A stretch of DNA of 9,408 nucleotides from Casp-actino8 sp032118015 (lineage in GTDB: Bacteria; Actinomycetota; Acidimicrobiia; Acidimicrobiales; Ilumatobacteraceae), in assembly GCA_032118015.1 (NCBI GenBank), contig JAULYE010000068.1, forward strand, positions 1 through 9,408, written 5' to 3'. The notes under the pieces are model-generated. The model had not been told where the DNA came from. It saw only the letters and a list, made by a program, of their open reading frames with translations, and did no database searches. This document shows positions 1-6,916 of the stretch, one piece after another. The translations under genes were made by a program, and so were the position numbers. Positions within the stretch are counted from its first letter, which is position 1. Each line of letters opens with the position of its first letter.

Positions 1-105
1 GACATCGAGCGAGCCGAGAAAGAACTCGAGAAGATCACCCACGATCACGTGGAACACATCGACCGGGCGGTACAACGCAAAGAGCAAGAGCTCTTGGAAG
101 TCTGA
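1..105 (+). CDS. frr: Ribosome recycling factor, C-terminal end (partial)
   Basis: This is the last 34 codons of an open frame entering from the left edge and ending with TGA at 103-105. The peptide is highly charged and helical, with the ending KEQELLEV, which is the usual C-terminus of ribosome recycling factor (family endings are of the type KEGELLEV or KEEELLEV). RRF works with EF-G in the cytoplasm to split post-termination ribosomes. The visible part is the final strand of the three-helix bundle domain. The stop is 12 nt before the cdsA start, and frr followed by cdsA is a very common bacterial gene order, which supports the call. The body of the gene lies outside the window, so intactness cannot be judged. 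Confidence 0.88.
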   Translation, partial: DIERAEKELEKITHDHVEHIDRAVQRKEQELLEV

Positions 106-117
106 CAGGACGGAACC

Positions 118-2091
118 ATGAGTGATGACATGTGGCGTCGAGCCGACAAAGACAACAGTGGCAGTGGGCGTGACGCGTTCGACGACACGGCAGACGACTT
201 CGAAGATTTCGGCGAGCTCACTTTTGCCGACGATGTCGATGACACGTCGACGGGCATCATTCGCCCTGTGGACCCCACACCGCGAGTTCGCGCAAACACC
301 TTCGACGACGATTTCAGCGGTGAGGTTGCGTTCTCTGACGAGGCGTCCTCACGGATTCGTTTCGGGCCATCAGATACTGGTCCGCTTCCACATTGGACAG
401 AGCCACCGACTGGTGACCTGCCACGAATTTTCGAAGATGATGCACCAACCGGTCGCACGCGCAAGACGCGTCGTGACGACAGTTCTGGTGGACGACGAAC
501 ACCTCCTCGTCCTGGAACCGAAGACAGCGATGTCGATATCTGGGGCACATACTCAGGAGCAGCGCCGCGGCCGATTCTCGACGAGCCAGCTCCCCGTCGT
601 CGACGTGACGTACCAACCGATGAAATTCCCATTCGCTCACGTGGCGATGACAGCGGCCGCGGCATGTTCGACGATGTCGACGATGATTTCGGTGATTTGT
701 CGTTCGCTGGTGACAACGATGACACGAGTGGCGGTATGGATCGCCCAGCCGACCCCAGTAGTGGACGACCGCGCATCAAACTCGGTGAGCCGTCATTGGG
801 TCCGCGCGCCGAGCGCGGGAGCGGAGCGCTCAAGCGTGCCGATCTGAATTCGCCGTCAGGTGTCTCGACGACTCCGATGCCAAAAACACGCCGTGATCAG
901 CCTCCGCAAGATTCAGCCTTCACGGATTCAGGTTTCACGAATTCAGGTTTCGGGGGTTCTGGCTTGGACGATTCGGGCTTCGACGACTTCAGCGGCTCCG
1001 GCGGCCGTGCACGACGTCCCGCAGGGCGAGGTCGCGCACCCGATGTCGCTGATCAGGGTGCAGGTTCTGGGAGGGGCCGTTCGCGCCCGGTGATTGGTGA
1101 CGACACCTTCGGAGACGAGTCGGCTGGGCGACCTGCGCGTGGTGGACAGACACGTGACCCTCGGAGCGGTGGACCCGCACCGCGTGGGCCGCGTGGGCCG
1201 CGTGATTCGCGTGATCCTCGTCGTGGAGGACCTGTGACCCCGGCAGGGGGAACGTCAGCGCGCGATATGCCGTCTGCAATCGCGGTCGGCCTGCTGCTCG
1301 CTGCAGCATTTGTCGGCGCATTGATGTGGAAACCCGTTGCCGTTCTGGCGATCGTCGTTCTCGTGTGCGGTTTGGCATCGATCGAATTCTTCGACAAAGT
1401 GACGGAAAAGGGCTATCGACCCGCATCGATCATCGGGATCATCATGGCTGTCGCCTCTCCCTTGGCCGTGTACTGGGTTGGAGAGACGGCTTTGCCGTTG
1501 GTCATGGTGTTCGCTCTCATCGCAGCAGGTGCAGCATTCGTCGGTGCTTCGAGTATTCACTCCAATCCGCTCCCCAATATGGCGATCACAACACTGGGCA
1601 TGATGTGGATCGGCATGACCGGCTCCTATGGCGCAATGTTGGCCGGAGTGTCGAATACGCCATTTCTGCCCCATATCGGTACCGACACATTGCTGTTGGT
1701 TGCCGTCGGTGTCGTCGCCAATGATGTCGGTGCACTGTTCGTCGGCTCTGCTGCCGGCAGTACGCCATTACGGGCCTGGATCAGCCCGAACAAGACGACA
1801 GAGGGTTTGATGGGTGGCACGGTTGCCACATTCCTTGCCATGTGGGTCGTCGGACTGCAAAGCGATACGTGGAACGACATCTCCGAAATCGTGATCTTGG
1901 CGATTGCGGTTGCAATTCTCGCACCGCTTGGCGATCTGGTCGAGAGCATGTTCAAACGGAATCTCGAAGTGAAGGATTTCGGTTCGATCATCAAGGGGCA
2001 CGGCGGTGTCCTCGATCGTTTCGACGGATTCCTTTTCGTGTTGCCAGCGGCGTACTACTTGCTGATCGTTCTCGAACCCTACGCTTCGTGA
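118..2091 (+). CDS. cdsA: Phosphatidate cytidylyltransferase with a very long disordered N-terminal extension
   Basis: CdsA makes CDP-diacylglycerol from phosphatidate and CTP in the cytoplasmic membrane, the branch point for phosphatidylglycerol, phosphatidylinositol and cardiolipin. The 657-residue protein has two parts. Residues 1 to about 382 are low-complexity and rich in Asp, Gly, Arg, Ser and Pro, with no apparent fold. Residues 385-657 form the usual polytopic enzyme, with about eight or nine hydrophobic segments. The family signature lies at 610-636: S610, K613-R614, K619-D620, H628-G629-G630, D633-R634, D636. The preceding N535-D536 and SPNKTTEG (556-563) also match the family, where acidic residues bind metal and nucleotide. 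Typical CdsA proteins are about 270-300 residues, so the extension more than doubles the length. The start at 118 has AGGA at 107-110 and lies 12 nt after frr; dxr starts 8 nt downstream. The catalytic part is certain. The role of the extension is unknown. Confidence 0.93.
   Translation: MSDDMWRRADKDNSGSGRDAFDDTADDFEDFGELTFADDVDDTSTGIIRPVDPTPRVRANTFDDDFSGEVAFSDEASSRIRFGPSDTGPLPHWTEPPTGDLPRIFEDDAPTGRTRKTRRDDSSGGRRTPPRPGTEDSDVDIWGTYSGAAPRPILDEPAPRRRRDVPTDEIPIRSRGDDSGRGMFDDVDDDFGDLSFAGDNDDTSGGMDRPADPSSGRPRIKLGEPSLGPRAERGSGALKRADLNSPSGVSTTPMPKTRRDQPPQDSAFTDSGFTNSGFGGSGLDDSGFDDFSGSGGRARRPAGRGRAPDVADQGAGSGRGRSRPVIGDDTFGDESAGRPARGGQTRDPRSGGPAPRGPRGPRDSRDPRRGGPVTPAGGTSARDMPSAIAVGLLLAAAFVGALMWKPVAVLAIVVLVCGLASIEFFDKVTEKGYRPASIIGIIMAVASPLAVYWVGETALPLVMVFALIAAGAAFVGASSIHSNPLPNMAITTLGMMWIGMTGSYGAMLAGVSNTPFLPHIGTDTLLLVAVGVVANDVGALFVGSAAGSTPLRAWISPNKTTEGLMGGTVATFLAMWVVGLQSDTWNDISEIVILAIAVAILAPLGDLVESMFKRNLEVKDFGSIIKGHGGVLDRFDGFLFVLPAAYYLLIVLEPYAS
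178..276 (+). repeat. Acidic internal duplication in the CdsA extension, copy A
   Basis: This encodes CdsA residues 21-53, an acidic stretch with the core FGELTFADD followed by DDTSTG and RPVDP. It aligns with residues 184-213 at about 20 of 30 aligned positions (counted by hand), with one 3-residue gap. The copies are diverged at DNA level, so this is an old duplication or a selected motif rather than a recent repeat. A shorter related motif, FDDDFSGEVAFSD, follows at residues 62-74. Confidence 0.7.
667..756 (+). repeat. Acidic internal duplication in the CdsA extension, copy B
   Basis: This encodes CdsA residues 184-213, with the core FGDLSFAGD followed by DDTSGG and RPADP. It is the second copy of the acidic module at residues 21-53. 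Both copies have the order acidic run, FG[ED]L[ST]FA, DDTS, then RPxDP. Conservation of hydrophobic Phe and Leu inside otherwise disordered acidic sequence suggests a short linear binding motif, but no partner can be named. Confidence 0.7.
910..984 (+). repeat. 15-nt tandem repeat, five units (xSGFx pentapeptides in CdsA)
   Basis: Five head-to-tail 15-nt units encode DSAFT, DSGFT, NSGFG, GSGLD and DSGFD (CdsA residues 265-289). Units 1-3 are nearly identical at DNA level (GATTCAGSNTTCACG-like), while units 4-5 are more diverged. The unit length is a multiple of three, so gain or loss of units would keep the reading frame. It sits in the disordered extension, well away from the catalytic domain. 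Confidence 0.8.
1183..1218 (+). repeat. 9-nt tandem repeat encoding R-[GD]-[PS] tripeptides
   Basis: Four 9-nt units, each beginning CGTG, encode RGP, RGP, RDS and RDP (CdsA residues 356-367). With the neighbouring RRGG this makes a strongly basic stretch about 15-25 residues before the first membrane segment. A basic patch so close to the bilayer could touch anionic lipid head groups or help fix the cytoplasmic orientation of the N-terminus; that role is inference. Confidence 0.7.
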
Positions 2092-2099
2092 CCTGATCG

Positions 2100-3272
2100 G
2101 TGCAGACCGTCCGCGTTGCCATTGCCGGATCGACGGGGTCGATCGGACGTCAGACCCTGGACGTCATTCGCGCTGAGAACGACGTCGCACTTTCCCGTGG
2201 AAGCGGGATCGTCTATCAAGTCTCGGGTCTCGGAATCGGATCATCCGTCGATGCACTGATCGAACAGGCCCGCGCCGTGCGACCCTTGATCGTTGCCGTC
2301 GCCGATGAGACCAAGCACGAAGCGGTGCGCGCTGCTCTCCCGGGAATCACAATCACGTCGACATTGTCAGACCTCGTCGATGACGCCGATGTTGTCGTCA
2401 ACGGAGTCGTGGGATTCGCCGGACTCGATGTCACTCTCGAAACCCTGCGTCAGGGCAAAAGGCTGGCTCTCGCCAACAAGGAATCGCTGATCGCAGCTGG
2501 CCCGATCGTTCAGCCGCTGCGCCGCACCCCGGGAGCAGAGATCGTGCCCGTGGACAGCGAGCACTGCGCCATCCACCAGTGTCTCCGCTCCAGCAACCGC
2601 ACCAACGTCGAAGTCGAGCGCATCGTGCTGACTGCGAGTGGGGGGCCGTTTCGGGGTCGATCCCGAGACGACTTGGCGCGTGTCACGGTGGATGAAGCAC
2701 TTGCGCATCCGACGTGGAAGATGGGCCCGAAGATCACCGTCGATTCATCGACGCTGATGAACAAAGGCCTCGAAGTGATCGAGGCGCATGAGTTGTTCAA
2801 CGTCGATTACGACCGTATCGACGTCGTGGTGCACCCGCAGTCGATCGTGCACTCGATGGTCGAATTCACCGATGGCTGCACGATGGCGCAGTTGAGCATG
2901 CCTGATATGCGACTGCCGATTGGATATGCCCTTGCGTATCCGGATCGCATCGCAACACCATTCGGACGCATGGATTGGTCAAAGGCGACAACCCTCGACT
3001 TCTCTCCTCCCGATACGAACACGTTTCGCTGTCTGGCTCTGGCGTATGAAGCCGGACGACTCGGGGGAACGGCCCCTGCCTTCTTATCCGCTGCCAATGA
3101 GGTAGCTGTCGATGCATTTCTTGCGGGTCGGATCATGTGGATCGACATTGCTGCAGTCATTGCCGCAGCTCTCGACCACCATGCACATGTCACTGAGGTG
3201 TTGACTCGTTCACACATCGTGGAAGCCGACCGCGCAGGGCGGGAGGCTGCCAATAAGGTGGTGATGTCATGA
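2100..3272 (+). CDS. dxr: 1-deoxy-D-xylulose-5-phosphate reductoisomerase
   Basis: Dxr converts 1-deoxy-D-xylulose 5-phosphate to 2-C-methyl-D-erythritol 4-phosphate with NADPH and a divalent metal, the committed step of the MEP isoprenoid pathway (cytoplasm). At 390 residues it has the normal family length. The NADPH-binding motif GSTGSIG is at residues 10-16, LANKES at 124-129, and the metal-binding VDSEH at 151-155 (D152, E154). TASGGPFR is at 178-185 and the flexible active-site loop HPTWKMGP at 203-210 (W206). NKGLEVIE at 221-228 supplies the third metal ligand, E225, and HPQSIVHSM follows at 245-253. All catalytic residues I can check are present. The start is GTG with no clear ribosome site and lies 8 nt after the cdsA stop, so translation may depend on coupling to cdsA. 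The only in-frame upstream GTG (2088) runs straight into a stop. The last bases overlap the rseP start as ATGA. Confidence 0.97.
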   Translation: MQTVRVAIAGSTGSIGRQTLDVIRAENDVALSRGSGIVYQVSGLGIGSSVDALIEQARAVRPLIVAVADETKHEAVRAALPGITITSTLSDLVDDADVVVNGVVGFAGLDVTLETLRQGKRLALANKESLIAAGPIVQPLRRTPGAEIVPVDSEHCAIHQCLRSSNRTNVEVERIVLTASGGPFRGRSRDDLARVTVDEALAHPTWKMGPKITVDSSTLMNKGLEVIEAHELFNVDYDRIDVVVHPQSIVHSMVEFTDGCTMAQLSMPDMRLPIGYALAYPDRIATPFGRMDWSKATTLDFSPPDTNTFRCLALAYEAGRLGGTAPAFLSAANEVAVDAFLAGRIMWIDIAAVIAAALDHHAHVTEVLTRSHIVEADRAGREAANKVVMS

Positions 3273-4525
3273 CTCTGTATCGATCCTTTCGCGATGAAAT
3301 GATGGCCGGCGGGGCAGTCGACGACGGCTCCAACACTCCTGGCAAGGACGACTCGCTACGCACACGAGCGATCGTCTCGGCAATCGTGATTACTGGGCTT
3401 GTCATCTGGTTGGGCGTGTCGAACATTTGGAGTCTGATTCTCGTTGTCGGACTTCTGATTTCGATTTTCTTGCACGAGATCGGTCACTTCGTGACTGCTG
3501 GATGGGCCGGAATGAAGCGCACGCAATTCTTCATGGGCTTCGGCCCGAAGTTGTGGAGCATTCATCGACGCGGAGTGGAGTACGGAGTGCGGGCTCTCCC
3601 ACTCGGTGCCTTCGTGCGCATCGTTGGCATGAACAATCTCGACCCCGTCGAGCCCGGTGACGAAGACGTGGCGTACTCGTCGAAGCCTTATCGCTGGAGA
3701 TTGCTGGTGATCACTGCGGGATCGATCATGCATGTGATCATTGCTGTGACAATCATGCTGTTCGTCTATGGGGCGGGTGGACGCTTTCAGGAGACGGGAC
3801 GTACCGAAGTCGTTGCTGTCGGCGAGGACACCCCAGCTGCCCTTGCAGGTTTGCTGGTCGGTGACGTGGTCGTGGCTGTGAATGGCGATCGCATCGAATC
3901 ATCGGACGATCTGCGAGCCACCATCGGAGCCTTGCCTGCAGGCGATGAGATCACGGTGTCCGTCGTACGATCGGATTCGAATCTCGATGTGCGGGCTGTC
4001 CTTGCTCCACGACCGAGTGACCCCGAGGGTAGGGCGGGTTATCTCGGAGTCGGAACCGACAGTTTCGGTCGCGAGAAGCTCGGCATCTTCGATGCAGTCG
4101 GCCACGTGGCGGGAGACTTGTGGACTGGGATGGGTCGGACGCTCGAAGGCATCGTCACCGTGCTCAATCCGGTCAATCAATGGGAACAAGTGACGGATTC
4201 CAATGCCGACCCGCTCAAGCGTCCGACGACAGTTGTCGGCATCACGCAGGTTGCCGGTGACATCGGCGAACGTGATGGCATGTTCGCCGTCCTCGAGGTG
4301 TTGGCTTCGATCAACGTGTTCGTGGGTCTGTTCAACATGCTTCCGCTGCTTCCCTTCGACGGCGGTCATGCAGCCATTGCCACCTATGAGCGGATTCGCA
4401 GTCGCAAGGGCCGAGAGTACAGAGCAGACGTCGAAAAGATGTGGCCCCTCACAGTTGCCGTGGTGACGATGCTGCTGTTCTTGACTGCTGCAGGCTTGTA
4501 TCTCGACATCACCCGACCCTTCTGA
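3269..4525 (+). CDS. rseP: Membrane zinc metalloprotease of the M50 site-2 protease family (RseP/Rip1-like)
   Basis: This is a site-2 intramembrane protease. Family members cut transmembrane anti-sigma factors and other single-pass proteins within the membrane (RseP in proteobacteria, Rip1 in mycobacteria). The 418-residue protein has a short soluble N-terminus and a first membrane segment at about 36-68 that runs into the zinc motif HEIGH (H69, E70, H73). A second segment lies at about 145-168, and a PDZ-like domain at about 175-248 contains GLLVGDVVVAVNGDRI. The third zinc ligand is in NMLPLLPFDGGH (D364, 356-367), where the usual LDG reads FDG. A final membrane segment is at about 392-412. 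The ATG overlaps the dxr stop by 4 nt and is preceded by AAGGTGG (3255-3261). Lying between dxr and ispG is the common actinobacterial arrangement. No candidate substrate such as an anti-sigma factor is in the window. Confidence 0.93.
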   Translation: MTLYRSFRDEMMAGGAVDDGSNTPGKDDSLRTRAIVSAIVITGLVIWLGVSNIWSLILVVGLLISIFLHEIGHFVTAGWAGMKRTQFFMGFGPKLWSIHRRGVEYGVRALPLGAFVRIVGMNNLDPVEPGDEDVAYSSKPYRWRLLVITAGSIMHVIIAVTIMLFVYGAGGRFQETGRTEVVAVGEDTPAALAGLLVGDVVVAVNGDRIESSDDLRATIGALPAGDEITVSVVRSDSNLDVRAVLAPRPSDPEGRAGYLGVGTDSFGREKLGIFDAVGHVAGDLWTGMGRTLEGIVTVLNPVNQWEQVTDSNADPLKRPTTVVGITQVAGDIGERDGMFAVLEVLASINVFVGLFNMLPLLPFDGGHAAIATYERIRSRKGREYRADVEKMWPLTVAVVTMLLFLTAAGLYLDITRPF

Positions 4526-4543
4526 CGACGAATAGACACTCTC

Positions 4544-5764
4544 ATGGAGCACTCACTCACTCAGCGCCGGTCGACACGGCAGATCCACGTCGGCAAAGTT
4601 GCCGTTGGAGGTGGTGCTCCGATCTCGGTCCAGTCGATGACGACGACGAAGACTGCCGATGTCGAAGGAACGCTGCAGCAGATCTACGCGCTGGCGGCAT
4701 CTGGTTGTGACATCGTTCGCTGTACGTGCAACGACATCGAGGCCGCTGAAGGTCTTGCACAGATCGTTCCGCGGTCGCCTGTGCCGATCATCGCTGACAT
4801 TCATCATCAGTACAAGATGGCTCTTGCTGCGATGGAGGCAGGTGTTCAGGGCCTTCGTCTGAATCCGGGCAACATTCGCCGGCCGGAACACATCAAAGCT
4901 GTTGCATCTGAAGCCCGTGATCGGCGCCTCCCGATTCGCATCGGCGTCAATGGTGGTTCACTCGACCCGGCGCTGTACGACAAGTACGGCGGCAAAGTGA
5001 CGCCGGAGGCCATGGTCGAATCAGCTCTGCAGGAAATCGCGTATTTCGACGATGTCGGATTCGATCTGATCAAGATCAGCGTCAAAGCATCCAATGTGCC
5101 TTTGATGGTCGAGGCTTATCGACAACTGAGTGCCGTCACCGATCATCCACTGCACCTCGGCGTCACAGAGGCAGGTCCGTTGCCTGGAGGACTTCTGAAG
5201 GCAACAGCTGGCATAGCGACTCTGCTGATGGAGGGAATTGGCGACACGATTCGCTACAGCTTGACTGCCGATCCGGTGGAAGAAGCCCGCGCTGGTCGCC
5301 AACTCCTGGAAGCTCTCGGACTGCGCGAGCGCAAGAACGTCGATCTCATCGCCTGCCCGAGTTGTGGCCGCGCCGAGATCGACGTCATCGATGTCGCACA
5401 GCGAGCAATGGTGGCATTCGGCGAGCGGCAACTTCCACTTCAAGTGGCCATCATGGGGTGTGTCGTCAATGGCCCGGGTGAAGCTCGGGAAGCCGACCTC
5501 GGCATTGCAGCAGGAAACAAGCGCGGCCACCTGTTCGTCAAAGGCCGCAATGTCGCCGTCGTACCAGAGAGCGAGATGGTCGAGGCTCTCGTGGAATGGG
5601 CCGAGTTCATTCACGAACACGGAGTCGATGCAGCCATTGCCCGTGCCGATACGGCCAAGGCCGAACGTGAAGCTGCACGAGATCGCTCAGCTCTTCTCCA
5701 ATCCCAAGGCGACGATGCCAACCACTCACAGGAGCGGATCGTCGAGATTCGCAAGAAAGCCTGA
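4544..5764 (+). CDS. ispG: 4-hydroxy-3-methylbut-2-enyl-diphosphate synthase (iron-sulfur enzyme)
   Basis: IspG (GcpE) converts 2-C-methyl-D-erythritol 2,4-cyclodiphosphate to 4-hydroxy-3-methylbut-2-enyl diphosphate, the penultimate MEP step, using a [4Fe-4S] cluster and reducing equivalents from ferredoxin or flavodoxin. The 406-residue protein begins its TIM barrel near residue 12 and shows SVQSMTTTKTADV (28-40), the barrel motif LRLNPGNI (104-111) and GVTEAGPLPGG (206-216). The cluster ligands are C271 and C274 (ACPSCGR), C306 (MGCVVNGPGEA) and E313, the same spacing as in E. coli IspG. The C-terminus after about residue 365 is a charged helical tail (AKAEREAARD and on) somewhat beyond the conserved core. 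It lies 18 nt after rseP in the same probable operon. The ribosome site is weak. It converges on manA, with 12 nt between the stops and no strong terminator visible there. Confidence 0.97.
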   Translation: MEHSLTQRRSTRQIHVGKVAVGGGAPISVQSMTTTKTADVEGTLQQIYALAASGCDIVRCTCNDIEAAEGLAQIVPRSPVPIIADIHHQYKMALAAMEAGVQGLRLNPGNIRRPEHIKAVASEARDRRLPIRIGVNGGSLDPALYDKYGGKVTPEAMVESALQEIAYFDDVGFDLIKISVKASNVPLMVEAYRQLSAVTDHPLHLGVTEAGPLPGGLLKATAGIATLLMEGIGDTIRYSLTADPVEEARAGRQLLEALGLRERKNVDLIACPSCGRAEIDVIDVAQRAMVAFGERQLPLQVAIMGCVVNGPGEAREADLGIAAGNKRGHLFVKGRNVAVVPESEMVEALVEWAEFIHEHGVDAAIARADTAKAEREAARDRSALLQSQGDDANHSQERIVEIRKKA

Positions 5765-5776
5765 ACGTCTCTCGAC

Positions 5777-6916
5777 TCAGGAGCGAGCTTCAGTGACGCG
5801 AAAGATCGTGGCGCGTCCTTCGAGGGTGATCTCGTCTCCGGGAGCCAGGTAGCACACCTCGCCGCGACTCAATATGTCGGTCGATCCGACTCCACACAGA
5901 GCAAGTTCACGCGTTGGCGCAACGAGTGTCTCGGCTCCGCGAATTTGGTGCATCCACAAGGTGAAGGGTGCACCAGGTGTATCGAAGGTCCACAGTTTCC
6001 CGGTGGTCGTTCTGGTGGCCAATGTGGGGGAGAGCACCGGCTGCAACATCGGTTCGGTGACGATGGTGGCCAGCATTTCGTCGATGTCGACATGTTTGTT
6101 GGTCAAACCGCACCGCACGACGTTGTCACTCGAGCCCATGACCTCGACACCCACGCCACGTAGGTACGCATGCAGATTGCCTGGTCCGAGGTAGAGCGCT
6201 TGGCCAGGTTCGAGAACGACGTAGTTGAGCAGCAAGGAGACAACGACAGCAGGGTCACCCGGATACATGTCTGCCAGACGCGATACCCATCGCGCCTCGG
6301 GCAGGTCGATGTCACGACATGCGTCGATGACGTCATCGAGCAGACTCTCGGATTCGGCAGAGTTGCTGAACAGGTGACGGACGGTATGACTGAGTCCTTC
6401 ATCGGCCACCAGGCGAGCCAGGCGGGACGCGCCTTCGCCGATCGAGTTCAGCAATTCGACGGTGTCGATCTCTCGGCGAAAGCCGCTCAATGCTTCGAAA
6501 CGGCCCAAGGCACACAGCAGTTCAGGTTTGGCAAAGGGGTCGCGGTAGATGCGTTGAGAATTGCCAATCGGAATCCGAGCCTGGTTCTCGCGGGCGAAAC
6601 CTTCGCGAGCCTGCATCTCATCGGGGTGGGTCTGCAACGACAAGGGTCGGGCGGCCGCGAGGATTTTCAACAGATAGGGCAGTTCGCCGGCAACGGAGTT
6701 GAGAGGACTCGACCCGCCATTGGTGTCATCGGGATGAGCGCGGTGACCATCGACGAGGTTGTCGCCAACTCCGATGACCCTGGAAGCTCCGCCGATGTGC
6801 GTGCCGAACCACAGTTCCGCCCATGGGCGACCGTCGGGGTCCACGCCGAGCATGCGAGGAATGGATGTCGGGTCACCCCATGGGTAGTGCTGAACGACAC
6901 CGCGTACCAAATGCAT
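5777..6916 (-). CDS. manA: Mannose-6-phosphate isomerase, class I
   Basis: This zinc enzyme interconverts mannose 6-phosphate and fructose 6-phosphate in the cytoplasm, feeding GDP-mannose for glycans or letting mannose enter glycolysis. At 379 residues it has normal type I length. The N-terminus (VVQHYPWGD, 7-15) fits the family. The zinc ligands are visible: Q95 and H97 in LQTHPDE, E132 in AKPELL, and H249 in GPGNLHAYL. The active-site arginine is in SDNVVRCGLTNKHVD (R268). The C-terminal cupin part ends in EGRATIFRV. The ATG (6914-6916) directly follows the proS stop codon, giving TAGATG, and an AAAGGGA lies a little far upstream. Translation is therefore probably coupled to proS. The two products have no obvious functional link, so sharing a transcript looks like local gene packing. 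Confidence 0.95.
   Translation of the reverse strand: MHLVRGVVQHYPWGDPTSIPRMLGVDPDGRPWAELWFGTHIGGASRVIGVGDNLVDGHRAHPDDTNGGSSPLNSVAGELPYLLKILAAARPLSLQTHPDEMQAREGFARENQARIPIGNSQRIYRDPFAKPELLCALGRFEALSGFRREIDTVELLNSIGEGASRLARLVADEGLSHTVRHLFSNSAESESLLDDVIDACRDIDLPEARWVSRLADMYPGDPAVVVSLLLNYVVLEPGQALYLGPGNLHAYLRGVGVEVMGSSDNVVRCGLTNKHVDIDEMLATIVTEPMLQPVLSPTLATRTTTGKLWTFDTPGAPFTLWMHQIRGAETLVAPTRELALCGVGSTDILSRGEVCYLAPGDEITLEGRATIFRVTEARS

Noticed and set aside
45..833. Long open frame on the minus strand opposite the cdsA 5' end (262 codons)
   Set aside because: It is a Ser/Arg-rich low-complexity translation of the complementary strand of the repetitive Asp-rich cdsA tail, overlaps frr, and resembles no family. 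The plus frame is fixed by the downstream CdsA domain.
122..847. Second plus-strand open frame (241 codons) inside the cdsA extension
   Set aside because: Out of frame with the catalytic domain and with no family resemblance. Codon bias in the low-complexity tail leaves other frames open. I considered a frameshift, but the cdsA frame is uninterrupted from 118.
5760..5790. Possible bidirectional terminator between ispG and manA (CTCG...CGAG)
   Set aside because: Only a 4-bp stem with a 9-nt loop and no T run on either strand; too weak to call.
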